Source: JBAVEL01 sp049587715
GTDB taxonomy: Bacteria > Bacteroidota > Ignavibacteria > UBA10030 > UBA6906
Assembly (NCBI GenBank): GCA_049587715.1
Contig: JBAVEL010000186.1
Location: 16,881 to 80,880 of the forward strand
DNA: 64,000 nucleotides
Direction of reading: 5' to 3'
The notes under the pieces are model-generated. The model was not told the DNA's origin. It saw only the letters and a program-made list of their open reading frames with translations, and searched no databases. The translations under genes were made by a program, and so were the position numbers. Numbering within the stretch: the first letter of the stretch is position 1; each line of letters opens with the position of its first letter. Below, in pieces: positions 9,580-18,451 of the stretch.

Positions 9580-12500
9580 ATGAAGCGCCTTTCTCGATGG
9601 CTTGCAGCGGGTCTCCTGTGCCTGGCCGCCATGCCGTGGGTCTCCCCCGCACAGCACGTTCCCAGCAAGGAGCGGGTGGACGCGAGCCTCCGCCGCCGGA
9701 CGGAGATTGACGGCAACAACGTCCGGACGAGCGTGTTCAATTTCGTCTTCTCGGGTCGTACGAGCGGGGATCCCAGCGCCGGGGTCCCCTACGAATGGCC
9801 CAAGAACACAAAGCGGTACTACGTGGCCCTGGTGGCCCTGTTCGTGGGAGCGGAGGTTTCGGACGACACGGGGAGAACGGTACGGATTGTGGACCTCCCG
9901 GAGTACCGGCAGAGCCCTTCGGGGGGGAACTGGAACATGAACCCGGTCAAGGGCTACTTCAACGTGGCCCGGGGCAGGATCGCCAAGAGCGACGAGCCCG
10001 ATACGTGGCCGGTGTTCTGGCCCGACAAGATGTCGGACCCCGTGGATCCCGGCTGGAGATTCGAGGGGCCCAACAACACCGACCCTGATCCGACGCGTCC
10101 CGCCTGGAACGGCTTCTTCGGGAAGGGGCAGTTCAGCGCCGACCAGGAGCTCTATGCCCGCGTGGGGGACAACAACTACGACCGCTTTAACTACTCCCCC
10201 GACACGACCGACCCGACCCGCCGGGGTCTCGGGCTGATCATTGACCAGAGGGTGCTCGCCTGGTCGCAGGCCTCGGTGGCGGACGCGGTGTTCTTCATCC
10301 ACGAGGTGAAGAACGACGGGTCCAAGGACATCAAGAAGACGGCCGTCACGCTCTGGCTTGCCGACTTTGTGGGAGGAGACGGGGACTCGCAGGACGACAC
10401 CCCCGATTTCGACCTGATTCTGGATGTGGCATTCTCCCTGGATGCGGACGGCCTGAGCAGCAATCCCGCCTTCCAGGGGGCCTACGTGGGAGCGGCTGCC
10501 ACTCTGTACCTGGAGACCCCCGGCAACGCAGTGGACCGGATCGACAACGACGGCGACTGCCCCGAGTTCGCCATGGGGCCGCGGGTCCTGTTCCAGACCA
10601 CCCAGGGGGCCGGTCCGTTCGGGCCGGAGGTACCCGGGAACCAGCTGGATGACAACGGGAACGGGCTCATCGACGAGGACTCCACCTACATCCCCTTCGG
10701 GCAGCAGAGGGGTGTGGGCTTTGCGGACGGAATCGACAACGACGGAAACGGGGAAGCGGGCAGTCCCCTGGTCACGACGGCCATGGTCAACCAGGCCTCC
10801 TCCGATCCCTGGCAGCGCTGGCCCGCCAATCCCGAGAGCGATCCCTTCATGCAGGGCCTCATCCACCTGATTCAGGTGGGGTCGGAGGACGAGGGGGCGG
10901 CTTTCCGCGACCGCATCGACAACAACGGGGACTGCCCGGACTCGCTCCCCACGGTCACGCAGGCCATGATTGATGAGGCCGCCGGCGATCCCTTCCGACG
11001 CTACAGGGTCCCCGGCACCGGGATCATCCTCTATGACGTGGGATCGGAGGATCTGGGACGGAAATATCTCCACAGGGACAACCTGAGTGTGGCGTTCCTG
11101 GATGAAGGCATCGATGAGATGATCGACGAATCCCGGAACGACGGCATCGACAACGACGGCGACTGGGACCCCCTGCGCGACGACGTGGGGCTGGACGGGG
11201 CGCCGGGAACGGGGGATGTGGGGGAGGGGGACGGGAAACCCACTTCGGGCGTGGGAACACCCTTCCCGGGTGAGCCCAACATCGACAAGACGGATGTCTC
11301 GGAGGCCGACCAGATCGGGCTCACGAACGTCCAGTATCTTCCGGCGGGCGCCATCAACTTTTCCACCACTCCCGACATCTTCTTCTGGGCCAGTTTCATG
11401 CTCCCGGGCAGTTTCGTGGATCCCAGTCTCATCGGCACGGGGGAGTATGACCTCTTCGTCTCCTCGGGTGTGTTCCCCATGCGGGCGGGTCAGATCGAGC
11501 GGATCTCGTATGCCGTGGTGTTCGGCGCGGCCGTGCGTCCCGGGAACGCAATGGTCTCGGGAGCCAAGGCCGACGCGCTGCGGAAGAGGGATTTCGCGGT
11601 GCTGGCCTACAGCGAGGATTACCAGTTTGCCCAGGCGCCCGTGGAGCCGACGCTTACGGCCGTGGCGGGGGACGGGAGGGTCACCCTGTACTGGGATGAC
11701 CGGGCGGAATCCTCCGTGGACAGGTTCCTGGCCGGCATCCCGGGAGCCCAGGCCATGGACTTCGAGGGATACCGCATCTACAGGGCCACGGACGCGGCGT
11801 TCGAGGACGCCCGACTGATTACCGACGGATACGGCAGCCCCGCGCCCTTCCTGAAGCCGATTGCGCAGTTCGACATCAAGAACGGCATCAAGGGATTCCA
11901 CCCCACCCCGTACAACGGTGTGCAGTTCGACCTGGGGTCGGACAACGGTCTGATCCATGCCTGGACGGATTCCACCGTCCAGAACGGCCAGAGATACTAC
12001 TATGCCATCCGCGCGTACGATCAGGGGTACGTGCCCCTCAGCATCAGCCCGGCGGAGAGCAACCTGAAGATCAGCATCGACAACGTGACGGGGGAGGTCA
12101 CCTCGGTGGGAACCTCCATCGCCATCGTGACGCCCGAGGCGCCCGTGGCGGGCTACCTTCCCCCCGAGGTGAGTCCGATCCAGCTCGTCCGGGGGACCAC
12201 CACGGGGGTTGTGGGATACACGGTGGTGGATCCCAACCTGGTGAAGGACGGACACCGCTACCGCATCACATTTGCGGACTCGGTGCTTCCGGGCTCCACC
12301 CCGACCGCTCCCGATACCTTCCGGACCACGAGCTACACGCTGGCGGATATCACGGAGGCTGCGTTTCCCGATACCCTGGTGAACCAGAAGCGGGAGCTGG
12401 CCGACACCTCGGAGCAGCCCATCGTGGACGGCTTCCAGCTCACCTTCCGGAACGAGCGCTTCTTCGGCGTGAACCCCGAGCGGTCCGGGTGGTCCAACGA

Positions 12501-13314
12501 CAGCATCTGGGCCCTGGATTTCCGGCAATGGAAAGCCATCCCGTTCTTCCAGGGACTCCAGAAACCGGCCGACTATCTGCTGACCTTCGGCCCCGTGGGA
12601 TCCGACACCTCCACCCAGTTCACCGTGGCGAGCGGCCCGAGCGGCACCCCGCCCGCCCGACCGGTGAACTTCCGTGTGTTCAACACGAGCGAGAACAAAC
12701 AGATTGACTTCGCCTTCCTGGAGCTGGATAACGGCGGCGGGGCGGGCCTGTTCAGCGCCCGCTACGACGCCTTCGGACGGACCATCAGCGACATCATCGT
12801 GTTTCTGGAGCGCGACGCAAGCGACAGTGTGGTGATCACCTGGAGTTTCCGGGCCGTCTTCGATTCCAGCAGCAGGCGGAGGGGCCCGCGCGACGGTGAC
12901 ACCGCCGTGGTGGTTCTGGCCAAGCTCTTCCGGTCCTCGGATGTATTCGAGTTTGCGACTTCGGCCCAGAGGGTGGATCCCGACAGGGCCCGGCGCGAAC
13001 TGGACCGCATCAAGGTGGTGCCGAATCCCTACGTGGCGGCCGCCGCCTGGGAGGGGAGAAACCCGTTCTCCTCGGGACGCGGCCCCCGGTCGCTCCACTT
13101 CATCCACCTTCCGCAGCGGTGTACCATCAGGATCTTCACGGTGAGCGGGGAGCTTGTGTCCACGATCGAGCACGAGAGCGGGATCCTGGACGGCACGGCG
13201 GAGTGGAACCTTCTCACCCGCGACAACCTGGACGTGGCCTACGGAGTGTACATCTATCACGTGGATGCGCCGGGACTGGGGGAGAAGGTGGGCAAGTTCG
13301 CCATCATCAAGTAG
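9580..13314 (+). CDS. Large secreted protein with calcium-type DxDxDG repeats and sorting-like C-terminus (function unknown)
   Basis: 1244-residue exported protein I cannot assign. The ATG at 9580 follows AAGGAGAA and begins a signal peptide (RLSRWLAAGLLCLAAMPWVSPAQ). Between residues about 315 and 570 there are repeated acidic loops of thrombospondin-3/dockerin type (RIDNDGDCPEF, LDDNGNGLIDED, GIDNDGNGEAG, RIDNNGDCPD, GIDNDGDWDP), which normally bind calcium. A fibronectin-III-like stretch follows (PTLTAVAGDGRVTLYWDD). The C-terminus (VVPNPYVAAA, IRIFTVSGELV, GVYIYHV) resembles the FlgD/type IX sorting fold. It lies 16 bp after the TonB receptor and just before the PorV-like gene, so it may be the surface partner of the receptor. 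That role is inference from position only. Confidence 0.72.
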   Translation: MKRLSRWLAAGLLCLAAMPWVSPAQHVPSKERVDASLRRRTEIDGNNVRTSVFNFVFSGRTSGDPSAGVPYEWPKNTKRYYVALVALFVGAEVSDDTGRTVRIVDLPEYRQSPSGGNWNMNPVKGYFNVARGRIAKSDEPDTWPVFWPDKMSDPVDPGWRFEGPNNTDPDPTRPAWNGFFGKGQFSADQELYARVGDNNYDRFNYSPDTTDPTRRGLGLIIDQRVLAWSQASVADAVFFIHEVKNDGSKDIKKTAVTLWLADFVGGDGDSQDDTPDFDLILDVAFSLDADGLSSNPAFQGAYVGAAATLYLETPGNAVDRIDNDGDCPEFAMGPRVLFQTTQGAGPFGPEVPGNQLDDNGNGLIDEDSTYIPFGQQRGVGFADGIDNDGNGEAGSPLVTTAMVNQASSDPWQRWPANPESDPFMQGLIHLIQVGSEDEGAAFRDRIDNNGDCPDSLPTVTQAMIDEAAGDPFRRYRVPGTGIILYDVGSEDLGRKYLHRDNLSVAFLDEGIDEMIDESRNDGIDNDGDWDPLRDDVGLDGAPGTGDVGEGDGKPTSGVGTPFPGEPNIDKTDVSEADQIGLTNVQYLPAGAINFSTTPDIFFWASFMLPGSFVDPSLIGTGEYDLFVSSGVFPMRAGQIERISYAVVFGAAVRPGNAMVSGAKADALRKRDFAVLAYSEDYQFAQAPVEPTLTAVAGDGRVTLYWDDRAESSVDRFLAGIPGAQAMDFEGYRIYRATDAAFEDARLITDGYGSPAPFLKPIAQFDIKNGIKGFHPTPYNGVQFDLGSDNGLIHAWTDSTVQNGQRYYYAIRAYDQGYVPLSISPAESNLKISIDNVTGEVTSVGTSIAIVTPEAPVAGYLPPEVSPIQLVRGTTTGVVGYTVVDPNLVKDGHRYRITFADSVLPGSTPTAPDTFRTTSYTLADITEAAFPDTLVNQKRELADTSEQPIVDGFQLTFRNERFFGVNPERSGWSNDSIWALDFRQWKAIPFFQGLQKPADYLLTFGPVGSDTSTQFTVASGPSGTPPARPVNFRVFNTSENKQIDFAFLELDNGGGAGLFSARYDAFGRTISDIIVFLERDASDSVVITWSFRAVFDSSSRRRGPRDGDTAVVVLAKLFRSSDVFEFATSAQRVDPDRARRELDRIKVVPNPYVAAAAWEGRNPFSSGRGPRSLHFIHLPQRCTIRIFTVSGELVSTIEHESGILDGTAEWNLLTRDNLDVAYGVYIYHVDAPGLGEKVGKFAIIK

Positions 13315-13364
13315 AGCCGTCCTCCCATGCGTACAACGAAAAGAATGACGGAGAGGAGAAACCC

Positions 13365-14393
13365 GTGAAACGGTCAGCCGGTTTGTTCGCCATCATCTTC
13401 CTCCTTGGTGCCGCGGCCGCCCCGGCGGCGCAGGCGCAGGAGGTCACCAAAGTCGGCACCACCTCGGCGAAGTTCCTGAGCATCCCCGTGGGTGCACGCG
13501 CGGTGGGAATGGGAGGGGCGTTTGTGGCCGTAGCCAACGATGCCTCCGCCATGTTCTGGAATCCGGCCGGGATCACGAAGATCTTCCAGGCGGAAGCCCT
13601 CTTCACCCATGCCCAGTGGCTTGCCGACATCGACTTCAACTACGGGGGGGTGGTGTTTCCCGTGGAGGGGGTGGGTGTCCTGGGCGTCAACTTCACCTCG
13701 CTGACAATGGACGAGATGGAGCGGACGACGGAACGGCAGCCCGAGGGTACGGGGGAGTTCTTCTCCGTGGGGAGCATCGCCGTGGGTGTGGCGTACGCGC
13801 GGGAGCTCACGGACTGGTTCTCCATCGGGGGAAACGCCAAGTACGTCCGGGAAAGCATCTGGAACTCCAGCGCCACCGGCTTCGCCGTGGACGTGGGAAC
13901 GCTGTTCCAGACCCCCTTCTCGGGTCTCCGCTTCGGCGCCGCCATCACGAATTTCGGGACGAAGCTCCAGATGACCGGAGAAGACCTTCTGGTCCAGAAG
14001 GACATCAGCCCGAACAACGGGAACAACCCCAACGTGAACGCGGAGCTGAAAACCGACCGCTTCGACATGCCCCTGACCCTGCGGATCGGGCTGGCCTATG
14101 AGCCGATTGCGGACGAAGACCAGCAGCTCACGATTGTGGCCGATGCGGTGCACCCCAACGACAACTCCGAGAGCATCAGCATCGGGGGAGAGTACAGCGG
14201 GTTCCGGCGGATACTCTCCATCCGCGGGGGATACCGCTCCCTGGGCCAGCTCGACGCGGAAGAGGAGTTCACCGTGGGAGGCGGAGTGCGGTACCCCGTG
14301 TCACCCGCGCTGACACTGAAGTTCGACTATGCCTTCGAGCGGTTCGGCCGGCTGGACAACGTGCACAAGTTCTCGTTCGGGATCATGTTCTGA
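13365..14393 (+). CDS. PorV/PorQ-family outer-membrane protein (UPF0164)
   Basis: 342-residue predicted outer-membrane beta-barrel. The start is the GTG at 13365, preceded by GAGGAG, and gives a normal signal peptide (VKRSAGLFAIIFLLGAAAA, cleavage near AQAQ); upstream in-frame codons overlap the previous gene and look spurious. The diagnostic N-terminal segment is FLSIPVGARAVGMGGAFVAV with NDASAMFWNPAGI, as in PorV, PorQ and FadL-like proteins; the C-terminus ends in a barrel strand (HKFSFGIMF). In type IX secretion PorV carries cargo from the translocon to the surface. The gene lies between two proteins with type IX-like tails, which supports that link, though UPF0164 members can have other roles. 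Confidence 0.85.
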   Translation: MKRSAGLFAIIFLLGAAAAPAAQAQEVTKVGTTSAKFLSIPVGARAVGMGGAFVAVANDASAMFWNPAGITKIFQAEALFTHAQWLADIDFNYGGVVFPVEGVGVLGVNFTSLTMDEMERTTERQPEGTGEFFSVGSIAVGVAYARELTDWFSIGGNAKYVRESIWNSSATGFAVDVGTLFQTPFSGLRFGAAITNFGTKLQMTGEDLLVQKDISPNNGNNPNVNAELKTDRFDMPLTLRIGLAYEPIADEDQQLTIVADAVHPNDNSESISIGGEYSGFRRILSIRGGYRSLGQLDAEEEFTVGGGVRYPVSPALTLKFDYAFERFGRLDNVHKFSFGIMF

Positions 14394-14448
14394 GGGGAAT
14401 CCACACAAACAACGTCCGTTCACCCACAACAACAAGCAGGAGGAAGCC

Positions 14449-16350
14449 ATGAGACACCGTTGGCTCATGCATGCCGTAGCCCTGGGCGTGCTCGTCTGTC
14501 TGGCCGCGGGCCTGTCGGTCGCCCAGAACGACGCAACGTTCCAGGTCAACATGAAGATCAAGATGAAGGAGGGAACCTTCCTGCCCGGGAGCGGGGATAT
14601 TGTCCGCGTCGCGGGAGGATTCAACAACTGGGGGAGCTCCACCGACACCCTGCGGGATGGGGATGGAGACAGCATCTACACCAAGACCATCTCCCTTGCC
14701 ACCGGGGCCATCCTCTACAAGTTCCTCAAGACCCCGCGGGGAGGCCTCGACTGGGAGGCGGACCCGAACCGGGAATACACGGTGGTGGCGGGATCCCAGA
14801 CGATTCCCGTCGTCTATTTCGACCGCGACTCCATCTACAACCCCCCCACGGCGGACGTTCCGGTGACCTTCGGGGTGGACATGGGAGTGCTCATGTGCGA
14901 GGGGTTGTTCCTTCCGGGAAGCGGGGACATCGTGCGCGTGGCGGGGGGGTTCAACAACTGGGGTGGATCCACGGACACCCTCAAGGATGCGGACAATGAC
15001 AGCATCTACACCAAGACGATCACCCTGATGGAGAGCCAGGCCATCCGGTACAAGTTCCTGAAGACCCCCCGGGGGGGGATTGACTGGGAGGGGAACGTGA
15101 ATCCCTCCGATCCCGACGGAAACCGCACCTACACCGTTCCCACCGGCGGAGGTCCCATTCCGGTCGCCTACTTCAACAACGATTCGGTCTGCAGCATCGT
15201 GGTGACCGCCAACGTCCTCTGGCAGGCGGAGATGACCCCGTACCAGCAGCTGGGGTGGTTCAACCCCGTCATCGATTCCCTACAGGTGCGGGGAGGGTTC
15301 AACTCATGGGGCGGGTCCCTCATGGACTTCGACCCGCTCACCACGGGGACCTACTTTGTGACCGTGCCCGTGACGGGCTCCGTCGGAGAGCCGGTGTTCC
15401 ACAAGTACTTCATCGACCTGGACGAGGCCACGGCCGAGACCCGCTTCCCCGGATACTCGGGGGATGCGGACGGAGTCCGCTATGAGCATCCATACACCCG
15501 GGGAGACGGGAACCGGGGCTTTGCCATTCCCGGCGGCGGCAACCAGGCCACGGAGCTCTTCTGGTTCAGCGACATTCATCCGGGGGGCCTCCTGAAGAAC
15601 CTCACGGACACCGTGTCGGTCACGATGCGGGTGGACATGGGGCCGGCCACGCGGGACGCCATCGCCTTCGACCCGGCGGCGGACAGCGTGCGGATCATCT
15701 TCTTCGACCGGATGTGGGTGGGGGCGCAGGCGGCCCGGCAGGGCGGGACGTCGTCGTCGTTCCCCAATATCGATCTCCTCCCCACGCCCGATCCGGCCGA
15801 CACGATCTACCAGGGGACCTTCAAGGTCGTGGGGAAGGCCCACTACGGCATCCTGTACGGGTATGAGTTCCGCCAGCCCGGCGGGGCCACCTCCAGCGAG
15901 GGTGCGGGACTCGGCGCCCAGGGAGGGCGGAGGGTCCGTTTCATCCAGCCCCTGGCTCCCAACTCGTTCCCCCGGTTCTATACCGCTCCGCTGGACAGCT
16001 GGAAGAAGAACGCGCCGCTGTTCGGGGAGACTCCTCCCTACAACCCTTCAGCGGGTGTGATCGAAGATCCCACGCCGGGGGTGCCCGAGGGCTTCACCCT
16101 GGGGCAGAACTACCCCAACCCCTTCAACCCGAGCACGAAGTTCCGGTACAGCGTGCCCGAGAAGGCGCGGGTGATGCTCCGGGTGTATGATATCCTCGGG
16201 CGTGAAGTGGCTACCCTGGTGAATCAGGAGCAGGCGGCGGGAAGCTACATTGCTCTGTTCGAGTCCAACAACCTGCCCACGGGCGTCTACTTCTACCGCC
16301 TGGAGGCGGGCAGGTTCAGCGAGACCCGGAAGATGGTGCTGCTGAGGTAG
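14449..16350 (+). CDS. Secreted protein with tandem starch-binding-type modules and type IX sorting domain
   Basis: 633-residue exported protein. The ATG at 14449 has a strong ribosome site (GCAGGAGGAAG, 14436-14446) and a signal peptide (HAVALGVLVCLAAGLSVAQ). Two consecutive modules at residues about 42-112 and 152-230 are near-copies: both contain LPGSGDIVRVAGGFNNWG and YKFLKTPRGG. A third, more distant copy has LQVRGGFNSWGGS. The FNNWG core is typical of CBM20/CBM48-like sandwich domains that bind alpha-glucans. No catalytic domain is visible. The last 85 residues (GQNYPNPFNPSTKFRY to GVYFYRLEAG to KMVLLR) are a textbook type IX sorting tail. It probably tethers starch at the cell surface. 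A terminator follows. Confidence 0.82.
   Translation: MRHRWLMHAVALGVLVCLAAGLSVAQNDATFQVNMKIKMKEGTFLPGSGDIVRVAGGFNNWGSSTDTLRDGDGDSIYTKTISLATGAILYKFLKTPRGGLDWEADPNREYTVVAGSQTIPVVYFDRDSIYNPPTADVPVTFGVDMGVLMCEGLFLPGSGDIVRVAGGFNNWGGSTDTLKDADNDSIYTKTITLMESQAIRYKFLKTPRGGIDWEGNVNPSDPDGNRTYTVPTGGGPIPVAYFNNDSVCSIVVTANVLWQAEMTPYQQLGWFNPVIDSLQVRGGFNSWGGSLMDFDPLTTGTYFVTVPVTGSVGEPVFHKYFIDLDEATAETRFPGYSGDADGVRYEHPYTRGDGNRGFAIPGGGNQATELFWFSDIHPGGLLKNLTDTVSVTMRVDMGPATRDAIAFDPAADSVRIIFFDRMWVGAQAARQGGTSSSFPNIDLLPTPDPADTIYQGTFKVVGKAHYGILYGYEFRQPGGATSSEGAGLGAQGGRRVRFIQPLAPNSFPRFYTAPLDSWKKNAPLFGETPPYNPSAGVIEDPTPGVPEGFTLGQNYPNPFNPSTKFRYSVPEKARVMLRVYDILGREVATLVNQEQAAGSYIALFESNNLPTGVYFYRLEAGRFSETRKMVLLR
14572..14784 (+). 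repeat. Carbohydrate-module repeat, copy 1
   Basis: First of two tandem coding repeats inside the sorting-tail protein (residues about 42-112). It runs from GTFLPGSGDIV to EYTV and shares most residues with copy 2, including the insertless FNNWG core. Confidence 0.8.
14902..15138 (+). repeat. Carbohydrate-module repeat, copy 2
   Basis: Second copy (residues about 152-230). It differs from copy 1 mainly by a short insertion before the final strand (NVNPSDPDGN). The close match points to a fairly recent in-gene duplication. Confidence 0.8.
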
Positions 16351-16380
16351 GCCGGAGGCCCGTTCCGGGATGCCACATTC

Positions 16381-16418
16381 GGGGCCCCGGCTTCCCTTCA
16401 CCGGGAGGCCGGGGCCCC
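16381..16418. terminator. Bidirectional hairpin terminator between convergent operons
   Basis: A 16-bp stem with one G-T mismatch (16381-16396 against 16403-16418) and a 6-nt loop sits between the end of the plus-strand starch operon (16350) and the end of the minus-strand SGNH operon (16424). There is only a modest T-stretch on the plus side, so efficiency is uncertain, but position and stem strength fit a shared terminator. Confidence 0.75.
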
Positions 16419-16423
16419 CTGTT

Positions 16424-18451
16424 TCAGGGGGGTGGGAGCCGGCCGAGGAGACCCCGTGCAAGTTCGTTCGCGGGATCCAGAGTGAGGGACTCCTCCAGGT
16501 CCCGCCGGGCTTCCGCCTGCCTCCCCTGCCGGAGCCGGGAAAGGGCCAGGAGGTACCAGGCCGAGGAATGGGCTCCGGCTCCGAATTTCCGGGGGCCCGT
16601 GCGCTCCACCTCCAGAGCCCGCAGGATCTCCCTCTCGGCTTCAGGGCCGTTGCCCTCGTCCACCAGGATGATGGCAAGCTTCATGCGGGCGTAGGGGTTC
16701 TCCTCCACCCGGAAGCACTCCCGGTAGGCCCGCTTGGCTTCGGTGTTCAGGCCTTCGTCCCTGTAGTAGTCCGCCACTCTCAACAGGGGCTGGTAGGAGA
16801 AGGGGATGACCTTTGCCACGGCCAGGCATTCCCGGCGGGCGGGGCCGTACATCCCCCGGGCCGCGTAGCGGTCGGCCAGAAGGTAGCGCGCGTCGGACCA
16901 CGCAAGGCGTCCCCGGATGTACTCGAAGGCCAGGCTGTCCAGGAATCCCGCAGGTATGAATCGGACATCGGGCGGTCCCGACGCAAACGGCCATCGGCGC
17001 ATCAACAGCTCCACGCGGATGCGTCCCACGGTCCTGTCGAAATCGGAAACCGTGGAGGATTCCATGAGCGCATCATCCCCCTTCTCTGCGGAGTCCGCCC
17101 ATGCATCGGCGGGAACAAGCAGCCGGTTTCCGCGGATCGTGCGGGCCAGCACCTTTGCCATCAGGAAATAGCCGTCCACATTCGGGTGCAGGTGCTCCAG
17201 GAGGAGCTCCGATCCCGGGATGCCGCCGGGGCTCCGTCTCCGGAATGCGGAATCCACGGGCGCGAGCGGGGTGCCGGTGGCGCGGCATATGCGCCCGAGA
17301 TCATCCATGAATTCGGCGCTGGCCCGGAACCGGAGGGCGTCCAGATCCCGGGCCCGCGCGAACATCGCTTCTGCTTCCCGGTAGTCTCCCTTTCCAAAGA
17401 GCACACTGCCGGCGGCGAAGAATGCCCCCGCGTGGAGGGTATCCAGCGCGGCTGCCTGCCGGTAGCAGGCAAGGGCCGCCTCTGCATCCGTGCGCATTTC
17501 CAGGTATGTCCCCCGCGCCATGAGGGAGTCCCACCGTCGCCGGGTTTCGTCCGGGAGCCCGGGCCCGTGCACGGCTGAAAAGGGAGCCTGGGTCCGTGTG
17601 TTGCTGACCAGGGAGCACAGGATGAGGGGGACCCCCTGGGAGCGGGCCTCCCGGATGATCATCCCCAGGTTCTCCGTGTAGATTTCCCTCGCCCTGCGGT
17701 AGAGGTCCGATCCGTACGGGATGGTCTGCTCCCGGACCACCTGTGCCATGAGGCTTCCCCGACGGGGATCGGGGGGAGGGGCCAGGCGGTCGCGCAACTC
17801 AAGGTATGCGTCCCGCGCCAGGAGGAAGGTCCGGAATCTGAGCAGAGACAGCGCCAGGCGCGCGGCCAGCCCCCCGCCGGGGATCCCCACCCGGGAGCCC
17901 ACCCCGTAGGCCCCGTAGAACTCGTTGTGCCCCACATAGACGATGTAGAGGTCCGGCTGGTAGTTTCCCAGTTCCTCCAGGAAGTCCCCCACGATGAAGC
18001 TCCCGGCCGCGGAAAGCCCCGCATTCACCATCTCAACCTCGTAGCCGGGGAGGAGCGCCCTCAGCCGGTCGCGCAGGAAACCGGGGGCCGTCGCGTGGAA
18101 TTCATAGGGGAAACCCGCCATCGTGGATTCGCCCAGGCAGAAGATGCGGATGGTGTTCTTCGGCTTCCGCACCCGGAAGGCGTCGTCGGCCGGTTCCGGG
18201 ATGGAAGTGCCCGAACCCGCGAAGTAGCGCCGTCCCACATCCCGGTTGATCCTGAACATCTCCTCCTTGGCGATGCGGGTGCGGACCACCAAGTCCAGGT
18301 TGCCTCCGTAGTCGATGCGGCGGAGGAACAGCTCCAGACCGGCGAGGAGCAGCCAGGGGATGACGGCCACGACGATCGTAAACAGCCGGCGACGCGCACG
18401 CGGGAGGGGGAGGGCCGGCGGGCGGACCCGGGGCTTGCGGATGCGCTTCAC
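16424..18451 (-). CDS. SGNH/GDSL-hydrolase-like membrane-anchored protein with C-terminal TPR region (copy 2)
   Basis: 675-residue protein. The start is a GTG at 18451 overlapping the previous stop (GTGA); upstream in-frame sequence overlaps the preceding gene and is not coding. One N-terminal membrane helix (LFTIVVAVIPWLLLAGLELFL) anchors an SGNH-type esterase domain: catalytic Ser in CLGESTMAGFPYEF, block-II Gly in VNAGLSAAGS, Asn in GHNEFYGAYG and His in LLEHLHPNVDGYF. TPR-like helices lie within and after this domain (AALACYRQAAALDT, ADYYRDEGLNTEAKRAY, ARRDLEESLTLDPANE). It is a paralogue of the adjacent gene at 18448-20457. Substrate unknown; such proteins can deacylate polysaccharides or peptidoglycan. 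Confidence 0.78.
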   Translation of the reverse strand: MKRIRKPRVRPPALPLPRARRRLFTIVVAVIPWLLLAGLELFLRRIDYGGNLDLVVRTRIAKEEMFRINRDVGRRYFAGSGTSIPEPADDAFRVRKPKNTIRIFCLGESTMAGFPYEFHATAPGFLRDRLRALLPGYEVEMVNAGLSAAGSFIVGDFLEELGNYQPDLYIVYVGHNEFYGAYGVGSRVGIPGGGLAARLALSLLRFRTFLLARDAYLELRDRLAPPPDPRRGSLMAQVVREQTIPYGSDLYRRAREIYTENLGMIIREARSQGVPLILCSLVSNTRTQAPFSAVHGPGLPDETRRRWDSLMARGTYLEMRTDAEAALACYRQAAALDTLHAGAFFAAGSVLFGKGDYREAEAMFARARDLDALRFRASAEFMDDLGRICRATGTPLAPVDSAFRRRSPGGIPGSELLLEHLHPNVDGYFLMAKVLARTIRGNRLLVPADAWADSAEKGDDALMESSTVSDFDRTVGRIRVELLMRRWPFASGPPDVRFIPAGFLDSLAFEYIRGRLAWSDARYLLADRYAARGMYGPARRECLAVAKVIPFSYQPLLRVADYYRDEGLNTEAKRAYRECFRVEENPYARMKLAIILVDEGNGPEAEREILRALEVERTGPRKFGAGAHSSAWYLLALSRLRQGRQAEARRDLEESLTLDPANELARGLLGRLPPP

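Noticed and set aside
9565..13260. Very long open frame on the minus strand (over 1200 codons)
   Set aside because: It is antisense to the 1244-residue secreted protein; its translation is His/Gly/Val/Arg-rich with no domain, a GC-rich shadow frame.
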